From contig WLMQ01000005.1 of NCBI GenBank assembly GCA_009700145.1, forward strand, positions 1 through 32,524: a DNA stretch of 32,524 bases. The letters run 5' to 3'. The notes below the pieces were generated by a model. It was not told the origin of the DNA, made no database searches, and saw only the letters and a list, made by a program, of their open reading frames with translations. Shown piece by piece: positions 18,651-27,089 of the stretch (its first letter is position 1; every line of letters starts with the position of its first letter). Source of the stretch: Actinomycetota bacterium. GTDB taxonomy: Bacteria; Actinomycetota; Acidimicrobiia; Acidimicrobiales; Ilumatobacteraceae. Both the position numbers and the translations under genes were made by a program.

Positions 18651-19478
18651 ATGCCATCACTACCCAACGATCGTAAGAAAGTTCAGGTTCCCGATCTTGC
18701 GGCATGGAAAGCCGTAGGTCGGCGCATGACCATGATCACGGCTTACGACGTTACTTATGCTCGGCTTGTTGATGAAGCCGGCATCGACATGATATTGGTC
18801 GGCGATTCAGTAGGAATGGTCGTTCAAGGAACCAGCAACACCATTCCCGTGGATCTTGATGAAATGGCCTATCACGTTCGCTGCGTGGCACGCGCTCACA
18901 CCAAAGCCCTCGTCGTTGGTGATCTGCCTTTTGGTTCGTATCAAATCAGTCCCGAGCAAGGTGTCGAATCCTCGATCGTGTTGATGAAAAACGGCGCTCA
19001 GTGCATCAAACTTGAAGGTGGCGTGCACATGGCCGAGACCATCGCAGCGATCACTCGCGTAGATATTCCAGTCATGGGACATATCGGATTGACTCCGCAG
19101 AGTGTTCATCGCATGGGTGGATTCAGGGTGCAGGGTCGTACCGAAGGTTTCGAAGCGGGTGGCCGTGAACGAATTCTTGAAGATGCTCATGCAGCCGAAC
19201 AATCTGGAGCATGCGCGATAGTTATTGAAGGCGTTCCGATGGAACTCGCCCAAGAAATCACCCAAAAAGTGAGTATCCCAACGATTGGTATTGGCGCAGG
19301 GATCCATTGCGATGGTCAAGTTTTGGTTCTTCATGACGTTCTTGGACTGTGTGATTCGAAGTATCGCTTTGCCAAGCATTACGCCGAGTTGCGCACGCCG
19401 ACCATTGATGCAACGAGAGCTTTCATCGCTGATGTTCAAGGTGGAACTTTCCCCGATGAAGATCACTCGTTCCACTAA
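18651..19478 (+). CDS. panB: 3-methyl-2-oxobutanoate hydroxymethyltransferase
   Basis: MTMITAYDVTYARLVDEAGIDMILVGDSVGMVVQG, KLEGG, GHIGLTPQS; AGAGG-like SD upstream of ATG 18651. Confidence 0.96.
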   Translation: MPSLPNDRKKVQVPDLAAWKAVGRRMTMITAYDVTYARLVDEAGIDMILVGDSVGMVVQGTSNTIPVDLDEMAYHVRCVARAHTKALVVGDLPFGSYQISPEQGVESSIVLMKNGAQCIKLEGGVHMAETIAAITRVDIPVMGHIGLTPQSVHRMGGFRVQGRTEGFEAGGRERILEDAHAAEQSGACAIVIEGVPMELAQEITQKVSIPTIGIGAGIHCDGQVLVLHDVLGLCDSKYRFAKHYAELRTPTIDATRAFIADVQGGTFPDEDHSFH

Positions 19479-19483
19479 ATCTT

Positions 19484-20323
19484 GTGCAAATTCTTCGTAC
19501 TCCCAAGGAACTCAGTCAAACTGTTGACGCATGTCGAATAAATGGTCAGTCGGTGGCCATGGTCCCCACAATGGGCGCATTGCACCAAGGTCACACTTCC
19601 CTCTTTGATCTTGCGCATCAACATGCTGACGTAGTGGTAGCCACGATCTTTGTCAATCCATTGCAGTTCAACAACTCAGTCGATTTTGACAAGTACCCGC
19701 TTCAACTGGATCACGACATCCAGTTGCTTGAACAACATGCTGTGCAGTTTCTGTATGCACCCACAGTTGACACCATGTACGGTGCAAATTTCTCAACAAG
19801 TGTTCACGTTGGTGGAATCACCGATGTTTTAGAGGGATCGTCGCGACCCGGACACTTTTCTGGGGTATCTACTGTTGTCGCCAAACTATTTTCGGCGGGT
19901 CGACCTGATGTCGCAATTTTCGGTCAGAAGGATTTTCAGCAAATCGCGGTCATTCAACGGATGGTGGCTGACCTCGATATACCCATTCAAATCATCGTGG
20001 CACCGACGATTCGTGAAACTGATGGCTTAGCGATGTCCAGCCGAAATATTCGGCTGTCAGGGTCGGCTCGACAAGAAGCGGCAGCGATATCGCAAGGTCT
20101 TCGACAGGCTCAAGATCAATTCGCCGCCGGCATTCGTGAGTCAGAGCATTTGATCAAGACGGTTAAATCGGCGATTGAGCCAACATCAGCGGTTATCGAC
20201 TATGTGAATGTCATTGATTCTGCATCATTGAGAGATCTTTCGACTGCGTCTCAGGGATGCGTCATAGTTCTCGCCGTTTTACTTGACGGTGTTCGTCTCA
20301 TTGACAATCACATCCTGGTATAA
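19484..20323 (+). CDS. panC: Pantothenate synthetase (GTG start)
   Basis: VPTMGALHQGHTSL, IFVNPLQF, FGQKDFQQ, PTIRETDGLAMSSRN. Confidence 0.96.
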   Translation: MQILRTPKELSQTVDACRINGQSVAMVPTMGALHQGHTSLFDLAHQHADVVVATIFVNPLQFNNSVDFDKYPLQLDHDIQLLEQHAVQFLYAPTVDTMYGANFSTSVHVGGITDVLEGSSRPGHFSGVSTVVAKLFSAGRPDVAIFGQKDFQQIAVIQRMVADLDIPIQIIVAPTIRETDGLAMSSRNIRLSGSARQEAAAISQGLRQAQDQFAAGIRESEHLIKTVKSAIEPTSAVIDYVNVIDSASLRDLSTASQGCVIVLAVLLDGVRLIDNHILV

Positions 20324-20326
20324 ATC

Positions 20327-21709
20327 GTGGCTCTGTCGGTCATCCCTGAAAAGTGTCTGTGGAACGAGATAGATCGAGATGACTTTGTAGTCCAGAAGTT
20401 GGAACAAACAGACGAATTCGATGTCCTGATTATCGGTGCTGGTTATACGGGTTTGTGGTCTGCTTATTACCTACATCTCAATGATCCTTCATTAAAGATC
20501 GCGATCATCGAAAAGAACACAGTCGGTTATGGAGCGAGCGGACGTAATGGCGGTTGGTGCTCAACAATCATGCCGATGTCATTAGATTCAATTGCGAAGG
20601 GACACGGACGTGATCAAGCTGTCGCCATGCAAAATGCCATATTCGCAACATTGGATGAGATCAAGACCCGAACAACTTCTTTGGGAATCGATTGTGATTT
20701 CGTTCAGGGCGGCTCGATTGAAGTTCTACGCTCCGAGAATCAATTCGTTCGGGCTGAAAATCGAGTGCGCCATCTTCGCCAATATGGCTACGGCGATGAT
20801 TTTTATCAGCTGTTAGACCGGGATGAAACACTCAACATGTTGCGAGCGAACAACACCCTCGGAGGTCTTTTTGACAAGCGTAGCGCCGTGCTTCATCCGA
20901 AGAAACTGTGTATTGGACTCGCTGCTGTTGTCAGGGCGCAAGGAACAAAAATAATTGAGAACTTAGATGTGCTGGCGTATTCGGCAGGTCAAGTGGAAAC
21001 CCGTCATCGCACATACAAGGCCAATATCGTGTTGCGAACGACCGAGGCGTTTAGTGTGAATTTTTCTCAAGACAAGCGAACGGTGATTCCGTTGTATTCG
21101 ATGATGGTTGCGACCGAACCGCTCACTGCTGATGTTTGGTCTGAGATTGGCCTACAAGGCCGTCCGACTTTCAATGACGGACGCAACATGATTATCTACG
21201 GACAAAGGACTGCCGATCATCGGTTGGCTTTTGGTGGACGCGGAGCCCCGTACCACTTTGGATCAAAGATTTCCACGACTTTCGACTTCAATCAAAATGT
21301 TGCCCAAAGGCTTCGCTCTACCTTGATTGACCTTTTTCCGATTCTTGAACGCACTGAATTCACTCACCATTGGGGAGGACCACTTGCTGCCCCTCGCGAT
21401 TGGACGTTCAATATTTCATATAACCCCGCAACCGGTCTTGGGTCTGCTGGGGGCTATGTCGGAGACGGAGTCGCAACATCAAACTTGGCAGGACGAACTC
21501 TCGCAGATTTAGTCTGCAATAAGTCGACAGAAATCACTCGCCTCCCTTCAGTGAATCACACATCGAAGAAATGGGAATTAGAGCCTGTGCGGTACGCCGC
21601 CGTGAACTCGTTGACGAAACTGGCGATGTTGGCTGATTGGCGAGAAGACAAAACTGGTCGACCCGCAACTTTGATCAATGGAATCATCAACAAAATCAGC
21701 GGTGGATAA
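20327..21709 (+). CDS. FAD-dependent oxidoreductase of the DAO family (PuuB/OrdL-like amine oxidase)
   Basis: DVLIIGAGYTGLWSAYYL, YGASGRNGGWCS, C-terminal GGYVGDGVATSNLAGRTLADL; GTG start 3 nt after panC stop. Confidence 0.87.
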   Translation: MALSVIPEKCLWNEIDRDDFVVQKLEQTDEFDVLIIGAGYTGLWSAYYLHLNDPSLKIAIIEKNTVGYGASGRNGGWCSTIMPMSLDSIAKGHGRDQAVAMQNAIFATLDEIKTRTTSLGIDCDFVQGGSIEVLRSENQFVRAENRVRHLRQYGYGDDFYQLLDRDETLNMLRANNTLGGLFDKRSAVLHPKKLCIGLAAVVRAQGTKIIENLDVLAYSAGQVETRHRTYKANIVLRTTEAFSVNFSQDKRTVIPLYSMMVATEPLTADVWSEIGLQGRPTFNDGRNMIIYGQRTADHRLAFGGRGAPYHFGSKISTTFDFNQNVAQRLRSTLIDLFPILERTEFTHHWGGPLAAPRDWTFNISYNPATGLGSAGGYVGDGVATSNLAGRTLADLVCNKSTEITRLPSVNHTSKKWELEPVRYAAVNSLTKLAMLADWREDKTGRPATLINGIINKISGG

Positions 21710-21712
21710 TGA

Positions 21713-23206
21713 TTATCTGTGTTGATGAGGGTCGGATTGCTTCATCACATAGCGAGTTGTGAAAACGCCATCGCCGGACAAAATACCGCCGCGAGCAAAA
21801 AGGCGACCGCCTTGCCAATTTGATAAACCCAACTCGGGTCGATTGAGTGCGTATTGACCATCGACCCATCGAGTGAAACCATTTCCAAAAAAGGCTGATT
21901 CGGTGGATCGATACGCGTGATCAATTTCTGCCTGATTACTACTGATCATTGAGAGCACAAAATGTGGACTATGCGCATTGAAGAGTTCAATTGCTTCATT
22001 CAGATCAGACACCAGGCGCACAGAGAGTTCAGGACAATCATCCCATTCCCATTCGATCGATAACACGTCATCGTCATCGTGTTCGACGAGATCAAAAAGA
22101 AAAGTTGAAGAATACATTTCACGCAGTACTTGTGAGGTGAAGGCTCCCACAGCGTGGACTATAAGTTTGGCTTGACGACCTTTGGCAGATAACACTGCCC
22201 CGTTCAATACCGCTAAAAGTAAATCGTGACGATCGATTGGAACGCAACAGACATTCAAGGTGTTGCAGACTTTTCGGTCTAATGAGTGGCTAATGACTTG
22301 AGCAAGATCAAGTGCATCGGCGGTCTGGCCGACAATGCTCCATGCACCACCAGTGCCATGAAGGCTGACTGGAATTCCTGACTGTCGTGCCACTGCCCCA
22401 AGTTGAGCGACGGCCTCCCCGCTACCGCGAGCCACCGCAAGTGAGAGATCGGCATGAGAAAACAATGCATATCCGGCCGACCTTTCAGGAGAGTCGACGA
22501 GTTGCACACTTCCAAGTGGTAGCCGGCTCTTTTGCAGGGCTGGCTTCAAAGCAAAATCCATAATCGCCCGAGCAGTGTTCAAGGCGTCGCTTCCAATTCG
22601 AAAAACGACAGTGTTGCCCGAGCGAAGTACGCCGGTGGCGTCAGCGAATACATTCGGTCGACCTTCGAAGACAAAACCGACAACTCCAAGCGGAGCCTTG
22701 TGGGCTTCGACAGACCAAGAGTCGTGTTGAACAGTTTCAGCCGTGGATGCCGAAGAATCGGGTAGGTCACGCCACATATGTAGAGCAGTGATCATCTCTA
22801 GTCGCATTTTTTCGCTCAGTTGAAGCCGCGTTGTCGACCGGCCTCGTTGATTGGCGCTTTCAACGTCAATATCGTTGGCGATCATTATCGTTTTGAAGAT
22901 GTTGTCATCCTGTAGATTTGCGGCAAACAAGCCGAAGAAATCAGTGAGCTGAGCTGGATTGATAGTTACTAAATCAGTGAAAGCCTTTCGAGCATTCGTG
23001 ACGGCTTCATTGGCGATGTCGGCTACTGAGCCTGGGATGTGCAGGAGGACGCCATTTTCTTGTACAACAACAAGTCTGTCGCCTGCTTTGAACTCGTGAG
23101 CGAGTTGTGCTGAAACCGCAGTCCAATGAGTTCCGCCGAAAGGGATCTTTTGTCCTTCGGTCAACGAATCAAGAACTCCATGATTCTGATGATTCGCTGT
23201 CGTCAT
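21713..23206 (-). CDS. Divergent glutamate-5-semialdehyde dehydrogenase (ProA)-like / ALDH-superfamily protein
   Basis: VGFVFEGRPNVFADATGVLRSGNTVVFRIGSDA and DRKVCNTLNVCC resemble ProA motifs; ~80-aa N-terminal extension. Start MTTANHQ chosen from the TAACAT-7 nt-ATG arrangement. Confidence 0.78.
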   Translation of the reverse strand: MTTANHQNHGVLDSLTEGQKIPFGGTHWTAVSAQLAHEFKAGDRLVVVQENGVLLHIPGSVADIANEAVTNARKAFTDLVTINPAQLTDFFGLFAANLQDDNIFKTIMIANDIDVESANQRGRSTTRLQLSEKMRLEMITALHMWRDLPDSSASTAETVQHDSWSVEAHKAPLGVVGFVFEGRPNVFADATGVLRSGNTVVFRIGSDALNTARAIMDFALKPALQKSRLPLGSVQLVDSPERSAGYALFSHADLSLAVARGSGEAVAQLGAVARQSGIPVSLHGTGGAWSIVGQTADALDLAQVISHSLDRKVCNTLNVCCVPIDRHDLLLAVLNGAVLSAKGRQAKLIVHAVGAFTSQVLREMYSSTFLFDLVEHDDDDVLSIEWEWDDCPELSVRLVSDLNEAIELFNAHSPHFVLSMISSNQAEIDHAYRSTESAFFGNGFTRWVDGQYALNRPELGLSNWQGGRLFARGGILSGDGVFTTRYVMKQSDPHQHR

Positions 23207-23255
23207 AGATGTCATGTTAGAAGACTGAATCATGTGGGAAGCGATTCTGAGCGTC

Positions 23256-23261
23256 TACCCT
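23256..23261 (+). promoter_or_regulatory. Candidate -10 element (TACCCT), leaderless-type, for MBL hydrolase
   Basis: TACCCT-AGACAT-GTG. Confidence 0.5.
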
Positions 23262-23267
23262 AGACAT

Positions 23268-23990
23268 GTGACTGTCAACGCAGATAATCAGGTGTATTTC
23301 CAACAATTGCTCTCGGGGCGAGACTTCGCTGTTGGTGACCCGCTTGCCCAACAAATGGTCAACTTCGTCTACCTCATCGGTGACCGTTCGACTGGCGAAT
23401 GCATGGTGATTGATCCTGCTTACGCAGTCGATGATCTCGTTAATTTTGCAAATAACGATGGGATGAAAATCACTGGTGCTTTAGCAACTCATTATCACCC
23501 CGACCACATCGGTGGCTCAATGATGAACTATCGCATCGAAGGAATCACTCGCCTGCTCGAACACGGGTCCATCGGAATTCACGTCAACAAAGAAGAAGCA
23601 CCTTGGGTTCTTCGAACAACGGGCGTTTCAGAAACAGACCTCGTCTCACATGAGGCTGGTGACATCGTCAAAGTTGGCAATATTGACATCACATTGGTTC
23701 ATACGCCAGGTCATACGCCCGGTTCGCAGTGTTTCTTAGTAAACGGTTGTTTGATTTCTGGAGACACTCTTTTTCTTGACGGATGTGGACGTACAGATTT
23801 GCCCGGCAGTGATCCAGAAATGATGTACGAGAGTCTGCAAACTTTAAACAGCCTTCCCAGTACAACAATTATTTATCCCGGCCACCAATATTCTCAGCCT
23901 GCACATGAATCACTGGCGCAAGTTCAACAACACAATTTCGTTTTGAAACCGATGTCGAAAGATCAGTGGACAACTATTTTTGCGGGCTGA
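23268..23990 (+). CDS. MBL-fold metallo-hydrolase (glyoxalase II-like)
   Basis: THYHPDHIGG, HTPGHTPGSQCF, SGDTLFLDGCGRTD, YPGHQY; GTG start preferred over ATG 23232. Confidence 0.9.
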   Translation: MTVNADNQVYFQQLLSGRDFAVGDPLAQQMVNFVYLIGDRSTGECMVIDPAYAVDDLVNFANNDGMKITGALATHYHPDHIGGSMMNYRIEGITRLLEHGSIGIHVNKEEAPWVLRTTGVSETDLVSHEAGDIVKVGNIDITLVHTPGHTPGSQCFLVNGCLISGDTLFLDGCGRTDLPGSDPEMMYESLQTLNSLPSTTIIYPGHQYSQPAHESLAQVQQHNFVLKPMSKDQWTTIFAG

Positions 23991-24003
23991 CGATAGATGT
24001 TTT

Positions 24004-24735
24004 CTAGCCAACGAGTGCGCCAATGAGCGCCGAAAGTCCAGCAGCCGACAAAAGTATTAATACGAACCGTCGCGCGTTTTCTTCGTTCAGGCGAGGCTTG
24101 AGTTTTTGCCCAATCAGAATTCCTGAAGCAAGGATGGGCAAGCTCATCAAAACGCCAACAAGTGAATCTGAGTTGACCTTCCGCAGTGCGAAAAAGGATG
24201 CCAAAGTGAAAACGCCAGAAATGGTAAATATTGCGCTGATGGTGGCTCGAAATTGAGCGATCGGTAAACCTCGACCTTGTAACGCGAATACGAGCGGCGG
24301 ACCGTTAGTCGACAACGACGACGACAACGCTCCGCTCAAGAGACCTGCTCCAATTTCTAGTCGCGGGCTGGCGTGACTGATGTTCGGGCGCCGGACTAAG
24401 AAAAGGACGGCCAAGAAGATCCCAACCGCCAAACAGCCCTTTAATACCCGCTCATCAACGTGATTAAAAACCAGAAGTCCACATGGAATGCCGACCAGCG
24501 CCGAAAGGGACAGTCTCATGATTAGACGCCACTGAGCGTCATGACGGCCATTAAAGAGTTGAAAGGACGAACTTCCCAGCCCGAGGAAAGTCGAAATGAC
24601 GACCGCATCATGCGGTTCGACTGCCAAAACCATCAGCGGAACCGCAAGAAGGGCAAAACCAAAGCCGACAATGTTCTGCACTACTGCCGAGATACCGACT
24701 GCCAGCAATAAGACGATGATTTCGCTGCCAGACAT
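24004..24735 (-). CDS. TauE/SafE (TSUP) family permease
   Basis: QNIVGFGFALLAVPLMVL, LSGALSSSLSTNGPPLVFALQGRG; multi-TM. Confidence 0.9.
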   Translation of the reverse strand: MSGSEIIVLLLAVGISAVVQNIVGFGFALLAVPLMVLAVEPHDAVVISTFLGLGSSSFQLFNGRHDAQWRLIMRLSLSALVGIPCGLLVFNHVDERVLKGCLAVGIFLAVLFLVRRPNISHASPRLEIGAGLLSGALSSSLSTNGPPLVFALQGRGLPIAQFRATISAIFTISGVFTLASFFALRKVNSDSLVGVLMSLPILASGILIGQKLKPRLNEENARRFVLILLSAAGLSALIGALVG

Positions 24736-24784
24736 TGATTCCGATTCTTGTCGTTGGACCGACCTCAGGTCGTCGGCATTGGGC

Positions 24785-24801
24785 TTTACAAAATGTAAAC
24801 T
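24785..24801. promoter_or_regulatory. Candidate operator palindrome TTTACA-AAA-TGTAAA overlapping a -10 (TAAACT) for the downstream cluster
   Basis: Perfect 6+6 inverted repeat 24785-24799; TAAACT at 24796-24801, then 6 nt to the GTG at 24808. Confidence 0.5.
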
Positions 24802-24807
24802 TAACTC

Positions 24808-26103
24808 GTGGCATCAGCAGTCCCCTTTCTTGAGATGAATCTTCCCTCGATGCAGGGCAATTCAATATCTCAAGACCGTCTCCTGGGTCGCCTCGATGAA
24901 TTGGCAACTATCGGCCCGATTGATGGTGGGGGTTCTTGCCGCCTCGCTCTGACCGATGCTGACCGTGATGGACGCGATTTAGTCGTGACGTGGATGAAAG
25001 ACCTGGGTCTTGAAGTCGCAATTGACGGAGTAGGCAACATCATCGGTACCTGGAATGTTGGAACAGGCTCACCCGTTATGACGGGTAGTCACATCGACAC
25101 CGTTCGAACCGGTGGACGTTTTGACGGAAACCTCGGAGTCATTGCTGGACTTGAGGTCATTGAAACTTTGATGGCCGCAGGTTTAACACCCGCTCGCCCG
25201 TTGAGCGTTGGCGTCTTCACCAATGAAGAAGGAGCCCGTTTCCAACCAGACATGCTCGGATCGCTGGTGTACGTCGGTGGCCTTCCTCTTGAGTCTGTTT
25301 TAGACACGATTGCAATTGACGGTGCAGTATTAGGTGACGAATTGCAACGCATTGGTTATGCCGGTTCAGCACCGTGTCCAAGTGCTGCTCCACACGCTTT
25401 TGTTGAACTGCATATCGAGCAAGGACCACGGCTTGAAGCAGAAGGTATTCAAATCGGAGCAGTCACTGGAGTGCAGGGTATTTCATGGCAAGAGGTAACC
25501 ATTGCCGGTCAAAGCAATCACGCAGGCACGACTCCGATGTCTCTTCGGCACGACCCTGCTTACATCGCTGCAGAGATCGCTGTGTACTTGCGTCAGATCG
25601 CAAACGAATACGGCGGCAATCAAGTATGCACGGTTGGCAAGATCGACTTGCATCCAAACTTGATCAATGTTGTGCCTAAAAGTGCAACGCTGACTCTTGA
25701 TGTTCGCAATACCGATGAAAAGATTTTGTGTGAAGTTGAATCCAAGATCACACAAAAGATCGCCCAGTTGGCGACGGCAGAGGGCGTCTCTATCTCGTCA
25801 CGAGTTCTCGCACGTTTTGAGCCAGTTGAATTTGATGATCAAGTGACCGGTCTTATTGAAGATTTGGCCAATCATCACAATCGTTCTGTCATGCGCATGC
25901 CATCGGGAGCTGGCCATGACGCCCAAATGTTGGCTCGGGTCTGCCCTTCATCAATGATCTTTACGCCATCAGTTCAAGGAATAAGTCATAACACAGCCGA
26001 ATTTACACACACTGACGACCTAGTCGCCGGAACCAATATTCTGATGGACACGATGTGGGCTTTAGCTCACCTTGATTTCACACCGCAGACTGGAATGAAA
26101 TGA
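24808..26103 (+). CDS. M20-family N-carbamoyl-L-amino-acid hydrolase / allantoate amidohydrolase-like
   Basis: GSHIDTVRTGGRFDGNLGVIAGLEV, NEEGARF, ELHIEQGP, SNHAGTTPMSLRHDP, PSGAGHDAQ, GISHNTAEFT. Confidence 0.9.
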   Translation: MASAVPFLEMNLPSMQGNSISQDRLLGRLDELATIGPIDGGGSCRLALTDADRDGRDLVVTWMKDLGLEVAIDGVGNIIGTWNVGTGSPVMTGSHIDTVRTGGRFDGNLGVIAGLEVIETLMAAGLTPARPLSVGVFTNEEGARFQPDMLGSLVYVGGLPLESVLDTIAIDGAVLGDELQRIGYAGSAPCPSAAPHAFVELHIEQGPRLEAEGIQIGAVTGVQGISWQEVTIAGQSNHAGTTPMSLRHDPAYIAAEIAVYLRQIANEYGGNQVCTVGKIDLHPNLINVVPKSATLTLDVRNTDEKILCEVESKITQKIAQLATAEGVSISSRVLARFEPVEFDDQVTGLIEDLANHHNRSVMRMPSGAGHDAQMLARVCPSSMIFTPSVQGISHNTAEFTHTDDLVAGTNILMDTMWALAHLDFTPQTGMK

Positions 26104-27089
26104 TGTCTCAACAATCTCGTGTCATAGTCGTCGGTGCCGCTCAGCTCGGTCCGATCCAAAAGTCTGACTCTCGCGCCAGCGTTGTCGAGCGTTTAATTTC
26201 GTTATTGCGTCAAGCGAAAAAACGCTCATGCGACTTAGTGGTGTTTCCCGAACTGGCTTTGACCACCTTCTTTCCCCGTTGGTTTGTTGATGACATCTCT
26301 GACGCCGATCATTGGTATGAAAAGTCAATGCCAAGTACCGATACACAACCTCTCTTTGATGAGGCTAAGAAACTCGGAATTGGTTTCTCATTGGGCTACG
26401 CCGAACTGACCGAACCCGATGCTCAAGGTGTTGTGCATCGGTACAACACCCAGATTTTGGTTGAACGTGACGGCTCAGTAGTAGCCAAGTACCACAAGGT
26501 ACATATTCCTGGTCACGAACATCATGAGCCGAATCGTCCGTTCCAACACGCTGAGCGCTATTACTTCGAACCAGGTCCTGAAGGCTTTGGCGTTTGGGCG
26601 GCTTTCGGCGGTCTCTTCGGCATGATGATTTGTAACGATCGTCGTTGGCCAGAGTCGTACCGCGAAATGGGCCTTCAAGGTGTGGAAATGATTCTGTGTG
26701 GTTACAACACTCCAATTCATTACGTTCCAGATCCGAGTCAAGATATTTTGCAGGGTTTTCATAATTCTCTCGTGATGCAATCTGGCGCCTATCAAAACGG
26801 AACTTGGGTCGTAGGTGTCGCTAAGGGCGGAATTGAAGAAGGCGTTGATTCGCTGGGTCAAACATGCATTGTTGCTCCGAGTGGTCAAATCGTGGCTCAA
26901 ACATTGACTACTGATGATGAACTCATTGTCGCTGCCTGTGATCTTGATTGGTGTGAGCGTTACAAAGGCACCCTCTTTAATTTCGATCGCTATCGTCGAC
27001 CCGAGGTTTATACCCGCATTACTCAACAACGCGGAACAATCATTTCACCCGAAAACCAAGCGGCGATTAAGAGACATACCAATGACTGA
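26100..27089 (+). CDS. Carbon-nitrogen hydrolase, N-carbamoyl-D-amino-acid hydrolase-like
   Basis: Glu-Lys-Cys triad motifs FPELALTTFFPRW, KYHKVHIPGHEHHEPNRPFQHAERYYFEPG, MMICNDRRWPESYR; ATGA overlap with upstream gene. Confidence 0.9.
   Translation: MMSQQSRVIVVGAAQLGPIQKSDSRASVVERLISLLRQAKKRSCDLVVFPELALTTFFPRWFVDDISDADHWYEKSMPSTDTQPLFDEAKKLGIGFSLGYAELTEPDAQGVVHRYNTQILVERDGSVVAKYHKVHIPGHEHHEPNRPFQHAERYYFEPGPEGFGVWAAFGGLFGMMICNDRRWPESYREMGLQGVEMILCGYNTPIHYVPDPSQDILQGFHNSLVMQSGAYQNGTWVVGVAKGGIEEGVDSLGQTCIVAPSGQIVAQTLTTDDELIVAACDLDWCERYKGTLFNFDRYRRPEVYTRITQQRGTIISPENQAAIKRHTND

Noticed and set aside
18807-19475. 222-aa minus-strand ORF opposite panB
   Set aside because: Shadow ORF fully antisense to a clear panB; no recognisable domain, Cys/His/Asn-rich composition typical of antisense frames.
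23231-23267. MBL and ProA-like genes starting from overlapping divergent ATGs (CATG)
   Set aside because: Internal starts at 23268 (GTG) and 23206 (ATG) each have a -10-like hexamer 6-7 nt upstream; the longer ORFs look like automatic extension.
26475-27029. 184-aa minus ORF opposite the nitrilase, and 28726-29268 minus ORF opposite the Mo hydroxylase
   Set aside because: Antisense to strongly supported enzymes; no domain motifs.
26914-27081. 56-aa N-terminal extension of the Mo hydroxylase ORF
   Set aside because: It lies inside the nitrilase coding sequence; the ATG at 27082 gives the expected ferredoxin-like N-terminus and a short stop/start overlap.
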